From an uncultured Clostridia bacterium (GTDB lineage: Bacteria > Bacillota > Clostridia > Oscillospirales > Acutalibacteraceae), in NCBI GenBank assembly GCA_944385105.1, contig CALWVR010000019.1, positions 1-39,637 of the forward strand: 39,637 nucleotides of DNA. Reading direction: 5' to 3'. Shown piece by piece: positions 9,169 through 17,953 of this stretch (positions are counted from its first letter, which is position 1; every line of letters begins with the position of its first letter). The translations under genes were made by a program, and so were the position numbers. The notes beneath the pieces are model-generated. The model was given only the letters and a program-made list of their open reading frames with translations, had not been told where the DNA came from and did not search any database.

Positions 9169-10496
9169 TGTTATTAGAAGAAAATTACACCGAAAATTGT
9201 TTTGAAGAAATCTTAAATGATACAATAACAAAGTTATCTGATTACAGTCATATAGAAAAAATAACAAACTTACCATGCAATACAATTACATTAAACGGGT
9301 TAAGCATTAAATCATTCGATAAATATTCACTAAGCAATGGATTGCCTTCCCTATGCGTGCTATTTGGAGAATTAAATGAATTATATCCTAACAAAGGATA
9401 TGAAAAAATTGCACACAATTATTTATCTACTGTCGTATCATATATAAGTGGTAATATAAATAATATCGATGTATCATTATGGAGTGGGCTTTGTGGAATA
9501 GCACTTTCTACAGTATGTATGTCTAATAAAGGTACAAACTATCAAAGTCTTATTAAAACCTTAAACAAAATTATCGCTGATAAGACTGTTAAAAAATTAA
9601 ATCGCCTAAACCAAATAACTGACATAAAAGAAGAGCATTATGATGTTATGTATGGACTTTCTGGGGTAGCTAATTACCTTATGCTTTTTAAGGACGATTT
9701 GCAAATTTTAGAAACTTTAACAATGATACTTATATACATGATACATATTTGTAAGGATAAAGTTGTCAATAACAAAAAAGTTCCAAGGTTTATGATAGAC
9801 AAAACAAACTCTTACTTTGTTGAAAACAATGATAACCATCACTATATCAACCTTGGATTATCACACGGCATACCTGGAATATTAATGGTTTTAATAAAGG
9901 CTTATAGCTTAGGCATTATTTTAGATGGACAGCTGAGTACAATTAACATGCTAAAAAACTTAATTTTAAAGTACTGCATTAATACAGGATATAGAAAAAT
10001 TTGGTCATCAGAAATAAGTATGATTGACTATATAGGTGAAAAATCTGAATTAAAATATAGCCGAGATGCATGGTGCTACGGAACTCCAGGCATTGCTTAT
10101 GTTTTATTGGTTACTGCTGAAGTCTTAAAAGATGATAATTTAAAAGATTTTGCTATTGAAAGCATGAAAGATGCATTGAAATATAAACTAGGAGTAAATT
10201 CCCCAACATTTTGCCATGGTTATGCAGGGTTATTATATCTATCACATAAATTTTATGAGCATACAAAAATTAAATATTTTAAAACAGTCTGCGAAAGCAT
10301 TCAGAAAAAAATAATAACTTTTTATGATAAAAATAATCCATTCGGTTTTAAAAACATAGAATTATGTATGGATAAGCTAAAAGCCATAGATGATCCCGGC
10401 TTATTGAATGGAACATCAGGTATTCTTTTGTCAATGATAGCTACTTGTAAAGAAGAAAAAACCCCTTGGAGTTTAGCATTTATGCTCAACAATTAA
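9168..10496 (+). CDS. lanC: Lanthionine cyclase LanC
   Basis: This 442-residue protein is the length of NisC-type cyclases, which add cysteine thiols to dehydrated residues to close the (methyl)lanthionine rings. The zinc ligands are visible as Cys303 in AWCYGTPG and Cys349-His350 in FCHGYAG. The conserved YDVMYGLSG (Asp159) and LSHGIPG (His233), which correspond to acid-base residues in NisC, are also present. The start overlaps the lanT stop (TAATG), with GGAGG just upstream. It should act in the cytoplasm with LanB and LanT. Confidence 0.95.
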   Translation: MLLEENYTENCFEEILNDTITKLSDYSHIEKITNLPCNTITLNGLSIKSFDKYSLSNGLPSLCVLFGELNELYPNKGYEKIAHNYLSTVVSYISGNINNIDVSLWSGLCGIALSTVCMSNKGTNYQSLIKTLNKIIADKTVKKLNRLNQITDIKEEHYDVMYGLSGVANYLMLFKDDLQILETLTMILIYMIHICKDKVVNNKKVPRFMIDKTNSYFVENNDNHHYINLGLSHGIPGILMVLIKAYSLGIILDGQLSTINMLKNLILKYCINTGYRKIWSSEISMIDYIGEKSELKYSRDAWCYGTPGIAYVLLVTAEVLKDDNLKDFAIESMKDALKYKLGVNSPTFCHGYAGLLYLSHKFYEHTKIKYFKTVCESIQKKIITFYDKNNPFGFKNIELCMDKLKAIDDPGLLNGTSGILLSMIATCKEEKTPWSLAFMLNN

Positions 10497-10514
10497 TATA
10501 GTGAGGGACAGCAT

Positions 10515-13376
10515 TTGTTAAACATAAGAAATAAATTTTTTTATAAAATTAAAGCAGTAATCTTCTTACTTATTTACTCTTTATTTACATTGAATTCATT
10601 AAGTCTATTTGCATACGCCTTAGACAGTCCAGATTTAAACAATTGTAACTTTAAACTAATTCAGGAAAAATCAATAGATGGAGTTCCTATTTTACTTTAT
10701 GAGCACAAAGGAACGGGGGCAAAATTTATTATAGAAAAAGATAATACCCCCAATTTATCTATAGAGTTCTTATTTAGAACACCTACAGAAAATGATAAGG
10801 GAACCATGCATGTATTAGAGCATTGTATAATGAATGGTTCTAAAAATTATCCTATAAAAGATATAATGTTTGCTATAAATAAAAAGTATCCTATGAGTAA
10901 TATAGATGCTACAACATACCATGACTTTACTACATACAAAATTTCCAGCTTATCTGAAGACGAATTAAATATTATATATGGTATTTTACTAGACTGTATT
11001 TTTAATCCATTAATTTTAACCGATGAAAGAATTTTTTTTAAAGAAGCATTACGATACGATCTTGCAGATAAAGAGGAATTAAACGGGGTCGTCTATAATG
11101 AAATTTTATATGCTTATAATGATCAACAAAAAAGCATGAGCCATGATATTATGAAAAATCTTTTTCATAATACAAATCAACAGTTTGATAGTGGTGGTGT
11201 TCCTTTAAAGTTAGTTGATTTATCATATAATGAAGTGGTAGATGCATATAAAAAGTTTTACACTCCGCAAAACATGTTAGTTGTTATACATGGAAATTTT
11301 AATTACAATAAAGTTTTTTCCGTTATAGATGAGCAAATTTTAAGTCACTTTAGTCTAGACAGTAATTCACTATATAAAGTCAGCAATGACTCCCAACCTG
11401 AAAATACTATAAAACATTTTGAATCATATTATAAGTCAGATTCTATTGAAACCTCTGATAAGTATTTTACCTCATCTTACATTTTAAACAGTAATTCAAT
11501 AAAAGATTTTACATGTGCATCATTATTTAGTTCGCTTTGTAACGCAAACTTTTGTAAATTTAAAGATATTGTTAGAGCAAAAAACTATGATGATATAAGT
11601 GTAAGTTTATCTGGAGGAAGTAAAAAGGTTCTAAGTTTTAAGTGCTTAAAAAGAAGCAATGAGCCACTATCTCATGTACAATTTCAATGTGATCTTATTG
11701 ATATTTTAGAAACTTATCTAACTAAATTAAACGCTAATTGCAATTTTAATTTGGTTAAAGATAATATTAGATCTAATACGTTAAAAAAGAATTCTAACTC
11801 TAATGAAAAAATAAAAAGCATAACGTTTTTTCATAACTTCACTTATTATGATAATCCTTTAAAAGATATAGAATTATATTCCTCAAAAAGCTTAGGCATA
11901 TGTCTTGATGAAGTCTGCAATTTTTCATATATAAAGAGCTTTTTGCACTCTAACATTTTTCACAATAGCAATTATTCTATTGGTGTATTTCACCCTAAAA
12001 AAATTAATGATAAATTAAAAACATCTCTTTTACCTGATAAGGTAAAGGAAAGAATATTCTTTCAATATAAACTAGAAAAACAAAACGATTTTGAAACATG
12101 GCTAACTCGGGAAGATAATCTTGATTGTCTTCCCTGCATACCATTAATAAAATTAAAACATGTTATTAACAATAGAGTTGATATAAAACAGGAATATTTT
12201 GATAACATAAAGTTTGCATCTAGTAATATATGTAAAGGAGAAACGCTATATTTTGGTTTATATTTTGATTTAAGTGAATTTAACGGCAATGACTTAAATA
12301 TATTAAATCTCATCTTAGATGTTTGGTGGAATAGATTTAAAGGTTTTATTAAGGTAAATCGTGAAATAGGGTTATCAGAAAGTAATAACAGATTTTTACC
12401 ATATTTGAAAATTTCTTGTAATTGTACTTTAGATGATATCGAAAGTTTCTTTAATTTACTGCATAAATTATTAGATGGCAATAAATTAATAAAAAGTGAC
12501 ATTAAAAAAGGTGACGTAAAAGATACATTAATTAATTTAAAACAAAAATATTTTTGCAATAATTATGGGCAAATTATAAACCTTCAATCAAGTATTTCCA
12601 AAAGAAATAAACTTACTTATTATTCTGATTCCATGGAGTATATAAATTATTTAGAAAATATAATAAATGATAAAATACAATTAGAAAATATTAATAGCAA
12701 TGTAGATTATATAGTGCCAAGATTATTTAGTAAAGATAATTTATACGGAGCTTATTGTATTGGATGTAATGCCGCTATACATAAGTTTAAAAGCTTTCTT
12801 ATGAATACTCTAAAAGATAATGTTGAACATAAAAATATAAAAATAAAAAATTCAATAAACAGTTTTTTTGCTGACGATAAAGATAGCGACACATACAAAA
12901 CTATTATCACTCCAGATAGTTCAATGTGCGCATTTGATTTTTCTCTATGTAAAAATGACAGTAAATATGTTATAAATAATATATTAAACTATGAGTATTT
13001 GTTGCCCTTAGCTAGAACTAAAGGAGGTGCTTATTCAGCTATTAACTTCATAGACAACAATAATATATTTGTTATGTTGTCTTCTGCTGATTCTAATCCT
13101 CAAAAGACAATTGAAATATTAAAAAAAGCACCAGAATTCTTATTGAATTGGGAATGTAATGATCAAACATTACATTCTTATAAAATATTAACAGCAAAAC
13201 AATTTACTAAGGCTCATGAAGGGATTGCTGGCACATTGTTAGAAATCGATTCCAATATAAACGAATTTGATTATTATAGTAGGTACACCAAGATATTACA
13301 GCAAATTTCAAATACAACAAAAGATGATATAAAAAAAATTGCTTACGAAATGTATATTTCAATGAATAAAACTTAA
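10515..13376 (+). CDS. Exported M16C-type zinc peptidase, candidate leader protease
   Basis: This 953-residue protein starts at TTG 10515, 8 bases after GAGG. Residues 1-36 are a clear Sec signal peptide (lysines, a long hydrophobic core, FAYA then Leu). The inverted zinc motif HVLEH is at 99-103, followed by the third ligand Glu196 in GVVYNEILY. The 93-residue spacing, the length and the TYHDFTTYKI segment fit presequence-protease-like M16C enzymes, which degrade short peptides inside a closing chamber. It lies 18 bases after lanC and before lanF, where lantibiotic loci may carry a subtilisin-like LanP. Since the leader ends in Gly rather than Pro-Arg, I infer that it removes the leader outside the membrane. 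A self-protection role by degrading peptide is the alternative. Confidence 0.88.
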   Translation: MLNIRNKFFYKIKAVIFLLIYSLFTLNSLSLFAYALDSPDLNNCNFKLIQEKSIDGVPILLYEHKGTGAKFIIEKDNTPNLSIEFLFRTPTENDKGTMHVLEHCIMNGSKNYPIKDIMFAINKKYPMSNIDATTYHDFTTYKISSLSEDELNIIYGILLDCIFNPLILTDERIFFKEALRYDLADKEELNGVVYNEILYAYNDQQKSMSHDIMKNLFHNTNQQFDSGGVPLKLVDLSYNEVVDAYKKFYTPQNMLVVIHGNFNYNKVFSVIDEQILSHFSLDSNSLYKVSNDSQPENTIKHFESYYKSDSIETSDKYFTSSYILNSNSIKDFTCASLFSSLCNANFCKFKDIVRAKNYDDISVSLSGGSKKVLSFKCLKRSNEPLSHVQFQCDLIDILETYLTKLNANCNFNLVKDNIRSNTLKKNSNSNEKIKSITFFHNFTYYDNPLKDIELYSSKSLGICLDEVCNFSYIKSFLHSNIFHNSNYSIGVFHPKKINDKLKTSLLPDKVKERIFFQYKLEKQNDFETWLTREDNLDCLPCIPLIKLKHVINNRVDIKQEYFDNIKFASSNICKGETLYFGLYFDLSEFNGNDLNILNLILDVWWNRFKGFIKVNREIGLSESNNRFLPYLKISCNCTLDDIESFFNLLHKLLDGNKLIKSDIKKGDVKDTLINLKQKYFCNNYGQIINLQSSISKRNKLTYYSDSMEYINYLENIINDKIQLENINSNVDYIVPRLFSKDNLYGAYCIGCNAAIHKFKSFLMNTLKDNVEHKNIKIKNSINSFFADDKDSDTYKTIITPDSSMCAFDFSLCKNDSKYVINNILNYEYLLPLARTKGGAYSAINFIDNNNIFVMLSSADSNPQKTIEILKKAPEFLLNWECNDQTLHSYKILTAKQFTKAHEGIAGTLLEIDSNINEFDYYSRYTKILQQISNTTKDDIKKIAYEMYISMNKT

Positions 13377-13409
13377 AAATGTCAACTGTTTAAATAAGGA
13401 GTGTTTAAT

Positions 13410-14102
13410 TTGGCTAAACTTTTATTAACAACTAACAATTTAGTAAAATCTTTTAAAAATCAAACTGTTGTACATAATGTTTCTTTACATATAAAAGAAA
13501 ATACTGTATATGGGCTCGTAGGGCCAAATGGTGCTGGAAAGTCAACCTTGCTAAAAATGATCACCGGTCTTTTAAAACCAACAGCTGGCGAAATTTTTTT
13601 TGAGGGACATCCACTCAGTAATAATAAATTAATTAATATAGGAGCACTTATTGAGAATCCCCCTATATACGGTAATTTAACAGCTTATGAGAATTTAAAA
13701 GTATATACAACTTTACTTTCTATAGATGAGGGGCATATCCAAGATGTATTAAATATTGTTGGACTCAATAATGTAGGAAAAAAATTAGCTTCAAAATTCT
13801 CCTTAGGCATGAAACAAAGGCTAGGTATAGCACAAGCTTTAATTTCAAAGCCTAAATTATTAATTTTGGATGAACCTACTAATGGCCTTGATCCTATAGG
13901 TATATCAGAACTTCGAGATTTAGTTCGTTCTTTTCCAAAACAAGGTATTACAGTTATTTTGTCAAGTCACATTCTTTCAGAGGTTTCACAGGTAGCAGAT
14001 GAAATAGGAATTATACATAATGGTACTCTCGAATTTGAAGGCAAGAACGACGGGTCCATTAAGCTTGAGAAATTATTCATGGATGTAATAAAAAGTATAT
14101 AA
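13410..14102 (+). CDS. lanF: Lantibiotic immunity ABC ATPase LanF
   Basis: This is a 230-residue ATPase. I prefer the TTG at 13410, 8 bases after AAGGAG, to the in-frame GTG at 13401, which overlaps that site. Walker A is GPNGAGKST (38-46), the signature is FSLGMKQRLGIA and Walker B is LLILDEPTNGLDP. The usual Q-loop glutamine is replaced by Glu82 in GALIENPP, the E-loop seen in LanF immunity ATPases. With LanE and LanG it should form the transporter that expels the mature lantibiotic from the producer's membrane. No LanI immunity lipoprotein is found, so this pump, perhaps aided by the M16 enzyme, seems to be the sole local protection. Confidence 0.93.
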   Translation: MAKLLLTTNNLVKSFKNQTVVHNVSLHIKENTVYGLVGPNGAGKSTLLKMITGLLKPTAGEIFFEGHPLSNNKLINIGALIENPPIYGNLTAYENLKVYTTLLSIDEGHIQDVLNIVGLNNVGKKLASKFSLGMKQRLGIAQALISKPKLLILDEPTNGLDPIGISELRDLVRSFPKQGITVILSSHILSEVSQVADEIGIIHNGTLEFEGKNDGSIKLEKLFMDVIKSI

Positions 14103-14119
14103 TTGGAGGCTAAATAATT

Positions 14120-14866
14120 ATGATTCCATATATAAAATCAGAAAATTTAAAATTTAAACGTACTTTTTCAAGAAAGCTAATATTTATGGCACCAATATGT
14201 TTTGCTTTGTTTTCTTATTTAGTATGTTGTTCTCTAAATGACCCTCAAAATAGCTTTAATGCAATGACATTAAATTGGTGGGCACTAATATTTGTTCCTT
14301 TAGGAACTGCCGTTTTATGTGTTCTATCTGACTTAAATGAAAAAAATTCCTTTGGTTACATTTCAATTCTTTCGCGATGTATAAATAAACGAGCTTTCCT
14401 TATAAGTAAAATGGTAGTAGTAGATATTTATATATTGATTTCTTCATTAGTTTTATTTCTCACTTTGTTTGTTTCAAATTATTTGTTATTCGGATCATTT
14501 TCTAATTTATCAAATATATTTTTTTCCATTTTAATTTCATTCATTATATCAGTAAGTCTAACTCCTATAAATTTATTTATCAGTTACAAAACATCAGTAT
14601 TAGTAACTTTAATCTTAAATTTTATTTTTTTAATTTTAGGAATTATTTTTTCAACAAAAGCCTACTGGTTTATTATGCCTTGGGGATTCGCATTAAGGCT
14701 TATGTGTCCTATTGCAAGAATCCATCCTAATGGTACATTTCTTCCTAGCAATAGTCCCCTTTTAGATAATTCTGTTATTTTTATTGGCATTTTTATATCA
14801 GTAATCTTTTGCATAGTTTCATGCATTATAGCTACAAATACGTTTAAAAATCAGGAGGTGTATTAA
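14120..14866 (+). CDS. lanE: Lantibiotic immunity permease LanE
   Basis: This 248-residue ABC-2 type permease begins IPYIKSENLKFKRTFSRK, the charged N-terminal helix typical of this family, and then has about six hydrophobic segments. GGAGG lies 10 bases before the ATG. It follows lanF by 17 bases and is followed by lanG one base after its stop. It should pair with LanG to form the membrane part of the LanFEG exporter. Confidence 0.88.
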   Translation: MIPYIKSENLKFKRTFSRKLIFMAPICFALFSYLVCCSLNDPQNSFNAMTLNWWALIFVPLGTAVLCVLSDLNEKNSFGYISILSRCINKRAFLISKMVVVDIYILISSLVLFLTLFVSNYLLFGSFSNLSNIFFSILISFIISVSLTPINLFISYKTSVLVTLILNFIFLILGIIFSTKAYWFIMPWGFALRLMCPIARIHPNGTFLPSNSPLLDNSVIFIGIFISVIFCIVSCIIATNTFKNQEVY

Positions 14867-14867
14867 T

Positions 14868-15578
14868 CTGTTATTAAATCATTTAAAAGCTGAATGGTTA
14901 AAATTAAAAAGAACCTCTTTAAGATGGATTATGTTAGCCTTCTTTGTTACATATTCAATTATAATGATTTGGTATAGCTCTTTCTACATTGGTAATAATA
15001 ATATGCAAATAAAAATTTATGAAAACTTTTTTTCAACTATTAGTATATTATTGCCATCGTTAATTAGCGTCTACGCAAGCTTAGAATGCTTTATAGAAAA
15101 GAAGGCAAATAATTTTCAAAATATTATAGGAAAATTAAATGCCTTCTTTAGCAAAATAATTATACTAACTCTAAATCTTTTTATTTCCTTACTTTTATCT
15201 ACATTAATTTTTTTATCCTACATAAATTTACATTTTAATATAAATTTATCATACAAATTGTTTTTAACAGGGGCTTTATTAACATTTATAGGTTCTATTC
15301 CTCTTATATACATATATGTAGTATCTTCTTTAATCAATTCTATAGCTCCAACAGTTTGCCTTGGATTCTTTAGTACACTTATCTCAGCAATTCTGGGTGC
15401 CACAGCTTTAGGTGATCATATCTGGACAATAGTTCCATTCACATACCCATTAAGACTTGCTTTTATTCAATTTGTGGAACAAATGATGAATTGGAGTTTA
15501 GTAATTCCACTTTTGATTGGAATTATTATTATTCTTTACAGTACATTTTGGTTTTCCAAGTGGGAGGGTAATAAATAA
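14868..15578 (+). CDS. lanG: Lantibiotic immunity permease LanG (CTG start)
   Basis: This is a six-helix ABC-2 permease of about 236 residues. The first ATG (14931) has no binding site and would cut off the conserved N-terminal stretch LLNHLKAEWLKLKRTSLRW, which is homologous in position to the start of LanE. The frame extends to a CTG at 14868 with AGGAGGTG (14853-14860) exactly 7 bases before it, so I place the start there. The ATT at 14862 is too close to the site. The site lies within the end of lanE, which suggests coupled translation. The product completes the LanFEG immunity pump. Confidence 0.85.
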   Translation: MLLNHLKAEWLKLKRTSLRWIMLAFFVTYSIIMIWYSSFYIGNNNMQIKIYENFFSTISILLPSLISVYASLECFIEKKANNFQNIIGKLNAFFSKIIILTLNLFISLLLSTLIFLSYINLHFNINLSYKLFLTGALLTFIGSIPLIYIYVVSSLINSIAPTVCLGFFSTLISAILGATALGDHIWTIVPFTYPLRLAFIQFVEQMMNWSLVIPLLIGIIIILYSTFWFSKWEGNK

Positions 15579-16616
15579 GTATTAATTTTGACTATTTTGC
15601 AATTAATGTACTGTAGAAAATTAATATCTAAGTTTTAGGGCAAAAGCCATATATTAGAAAATAAAATATATTAAATATTAGAGCCAGTAAAGCCTGCTAA
15701 ACCCTTCATAAGTTAAATATATTAACACTTTTTTAATTTCTGAAAAAATATATATCCTACTGGTAAAATATATCTTCGCATACAAAAATACAAACTTCTA
15801 TTAGTTAAATAACCGAACTTAAATATTGTAGCAGATAGCATTTCAATAAACAACAAATTTAAACTACTGATTACAACCTAACATAAAAATTTCTATGCCT
15901 TAAATTGGTCTTAAATCTAAGGCATATACATGTAAAAGCATCTATGAGGTTAGGATCCTCAAACTTTCAAAGCAAAATCGCAGTTGATAGTTAGAAGTGA
16001 CTAAATCATTAGAATAAAAAAATATAAATAAGCAATCGCAATCAAATAAATACAATTCAAAATTTGCAAAGGAAATTATGTAATCTCCCAATGAAACAAA
16101 TTAACTAAAATGTAGTATTTTTTTGAAATAATATATAAAATAACTATTAAGTTTTTCTTCCTTTCCAAAGCTCCTACAACTATACCCAGAGTTTACATAA
16201 ACTCTGGGTATATCTATATAGTATTTTACTTAATATAACAATCATTCTAAAAGTTATTAAACTTTTATCTACTTTTATAATTATTGTTTACATAGAGTTG
16301 TAAATATAATAGAAATATTCTAAATCAACTACTACAAATTCAAGTTTTCTATTTTGAAGTACATTAAGCTTCTTATTTAAAATTTTATGCCTCTCAAAAC
16401 TCACACACCGTAAATACATACATTTAAAATGCAATAGTTGTTACTTCTTTTCATTTTTAAGCTTTTAATATCATCCTTTAACTTTCATTTAATCAATCAG
16501 TCAAACTACGATTTTTTCTTTTTGTTTTTAAATAAAATTTTTATAACATTAGTCTTAAAAAGACAACAAATTAAAAATTTACGCCTTTATTGAGAATTAA
16601 TTTTATAAACTTTTTT
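15579..16616. other. Gene-free AT-rich stretch after the lantibiotic locus
   Basis: About 1 kb without a supported gene on either strand. It contains the long perfect hairpin at 16181-16212 and a weaker TATGCCTTA/TAAGGCATA inverted repeat at 15894-15926. There is no clear T-tailed terminator directly after lanG. Confidence 0.6.
16181..16212. terminator. 15-bp perfect palindrome, possible terminator
   Basis: TATACCCAGAGTTTA (16181-16195) is the exact reverse complement of 16198-16212, with only CA between. The T run after it is poor, so it may be a terminator for the lantibiotic transcript, an RNA-processing site or a protein-binding palindrome. Confidence 0.5.
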
Positions 16617-16623
16617 GGGGGGG
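16617..16623 (+). repeat. G7 homopolymer at a ribosome binding site
   Basis: Seven G residues, in a region otherwise nearly devoid of G, lie 7 bases before the TTG start of the tail-fibre-like gene and form its only Shine-Dalgarno-like element. Slippage here could alter ribosome binding or spacing. Confidence 0.6.
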
Positions 16624-16630
16624 ATTAGCT

Positions 16631-17923
16631 TTGACAAATAAAAGCATAACATTAAATGTATGGAAAAATAATAATAAATTTGCAATGGCTGTACAAGGAG
16701 AAGTTGACAGTAGATTCCTAAGTATAAAGCTGGAGGACGAAAATGGTCCTATAGATTTAACTAGTAAATCTGTTATATTTGTAGCTAAAAAACCAGATGG
16801 AAATGTTATATTTAACAGTATGATTATAGATGATGCTAAAAATGGTATTGCTATTTTAGAGCTTACTTCTCAAATGTCAGCTTTCCCTGGCACTTTAGAA
16901 AATTGTGAGGTTCACGTAATGTCAGAAAATGGTGAAACTTTAATAGCACAAAAAATTAACATTTTTATACAACCTTCTTTAGGTATTTCTACGGAAGAAA
17001 GCATCTCAGAATTAACCGCTTTTCAAAAAATTGTTTCTGATGTAAATATATTAAAACAACATTCTGCTTCTGAAAATAATCCTCACAATGTAACAGCTAC
17101 ACAAGTTGGTGCATTATTAGACTCAACAAAATACGGTTCATCTTTAGAGGTTAATGGGACAACCTTATCCCTAAAAGATCAAGACGGAGATACATTAAAT
17201 ACTGTAATTACACACGACACCACTTATTCAGTCGCTACAAAAAATAGTGATGGATTAATGAGTTCATCTGATAAAACTAAACTTGATGGAATTGAAAATG
17301 GTGCAAATTCAAACGTACAAAGTGACTGGAATCAAACTAATACCTCTTCTGATGATTACATTAAAAATAAGCCAAGTATTCCTTCTGAAATAAATGACTT
17401 AAGTGGGACTTTACCTATAAGCAAAGGTGGAACAGGCGCAGTCAATCTAGTGGATGCTCAAAAAAATTTACAGTATTATAATTCATACTCTCAGTTAGGG
17501 CTTACCAGTGGATGTTCAACATCGGATATAATAAACGCACTCCCAAGTTATTCTATATTTAGTAGTTCAGTAAATACAGCTGCTCAAATCTCAGATGCAC
17601 CTGCTGAATGGGGACAAATAACTATTATTAAAAGTAGAGACCGCAAAATACTATTGTTCAATCAATCGTTATCAAATGGCCACAATGGAAATAATTTTTA
17701 TTTTGGTGAACATTGCTCCACTTATGTTACCTGGTATAAAATATTTACAGCTAATCCGAACTGTGTTGTACCAATATCAAATGGTGGCACAGGAGCTACC
17801 ACAGCTGCAGCTGCACTAACCAATTTAGGTGCACAGGCTGTAACCGATAATGCACTAAATACAACCGATAAAACTATTGTTGGTGCGATAAACGAAATAT
17901 ATAATATGATAAGTGGTTCATAG
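16631..17923 (+). CDS. Phage tail-fibre / baseplate BppU-like protein
   Basis: This 430-residue protein starts at TTG just after the G7 tract. Residues 1-120 or so look like the BppU-type N-terminal domain of baseplate or tail proteins (beta-rich, DGNVIFNSMIIDD, ending in an IFIQPS strand). The rest has hallmarks of phage fibres: the SDKTKLDGIENGAN motif, PISKGGTGAVNL near 258 and PISNGGTGATTAAAALTNLG near 377, and a C-terminal TIVGAINEIYNMI trimerisation-like helix. Such proteins bind the cell surface. No other phage structural gene is adjacent, so this is an orphan, either a prophage remnant or a domesticated adhesin-like protein. The frame is intact. Confidence 0.75.
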   Translation: MTNKSITLNVWKNNNKFAMAVQGEVDSRFLSIKLEDENGPIDLTSKSVIFVAKKPDGNVIFNSMIIDDAKNGIAILELTSQMSAFPGTLENCEVHVMSENGETLIAQKINIFIQPSLGISTEESISELTAFQKIVSDVNILKQHSASENNPHNVTATQVGALLDSTKYGSSLEVNGTTLSLKDQDGDTLNTVITHDTTYSVATKNSDGLMSSSDKTKLDGIENGANSNVQSDWNQTNTSSDDYIKNKPSIPSEINDLSGTLPISKGGTGAVNLVDAQKNLQYYNSYSQLGLTSGCSTSDIINALPSYSIFSSSVNTAAQISDAPAEWGQITIIKSRDRKILLFNQSLSNGHNGNNFYFGEHCSTYVTWYKIFTANPNCVVPISNGGTGATTAAAALTNLGAQAVTDNALNTTDKTIVGAINEIYNMISGS

Positions 17924-17951
17924 AAAAAGCCAACTAAAAGTTGGCTTTTTC
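17923..17951. terminator. Bidirectional terminator between convergent genes
   Basis: GAAAAAGCCAAC pairs perfectly with GTTGGCTTTTTC around a TAAAA loop and is flanked by A and T runs. It begins in the stop codon of the fibre gene and ends 2 bases before the stop of the GT8 gene, so it serves both. Confidence 0.9.
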
Positions 17952-17953
17952 TT

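Noticed and set aside
12062-12559. 165-codon minus-strand frame inside the M16 peptidase gene
   Set aside because: It is wholly antisense to an intact zinc peptidase and shows no motif or ribosome binding site.
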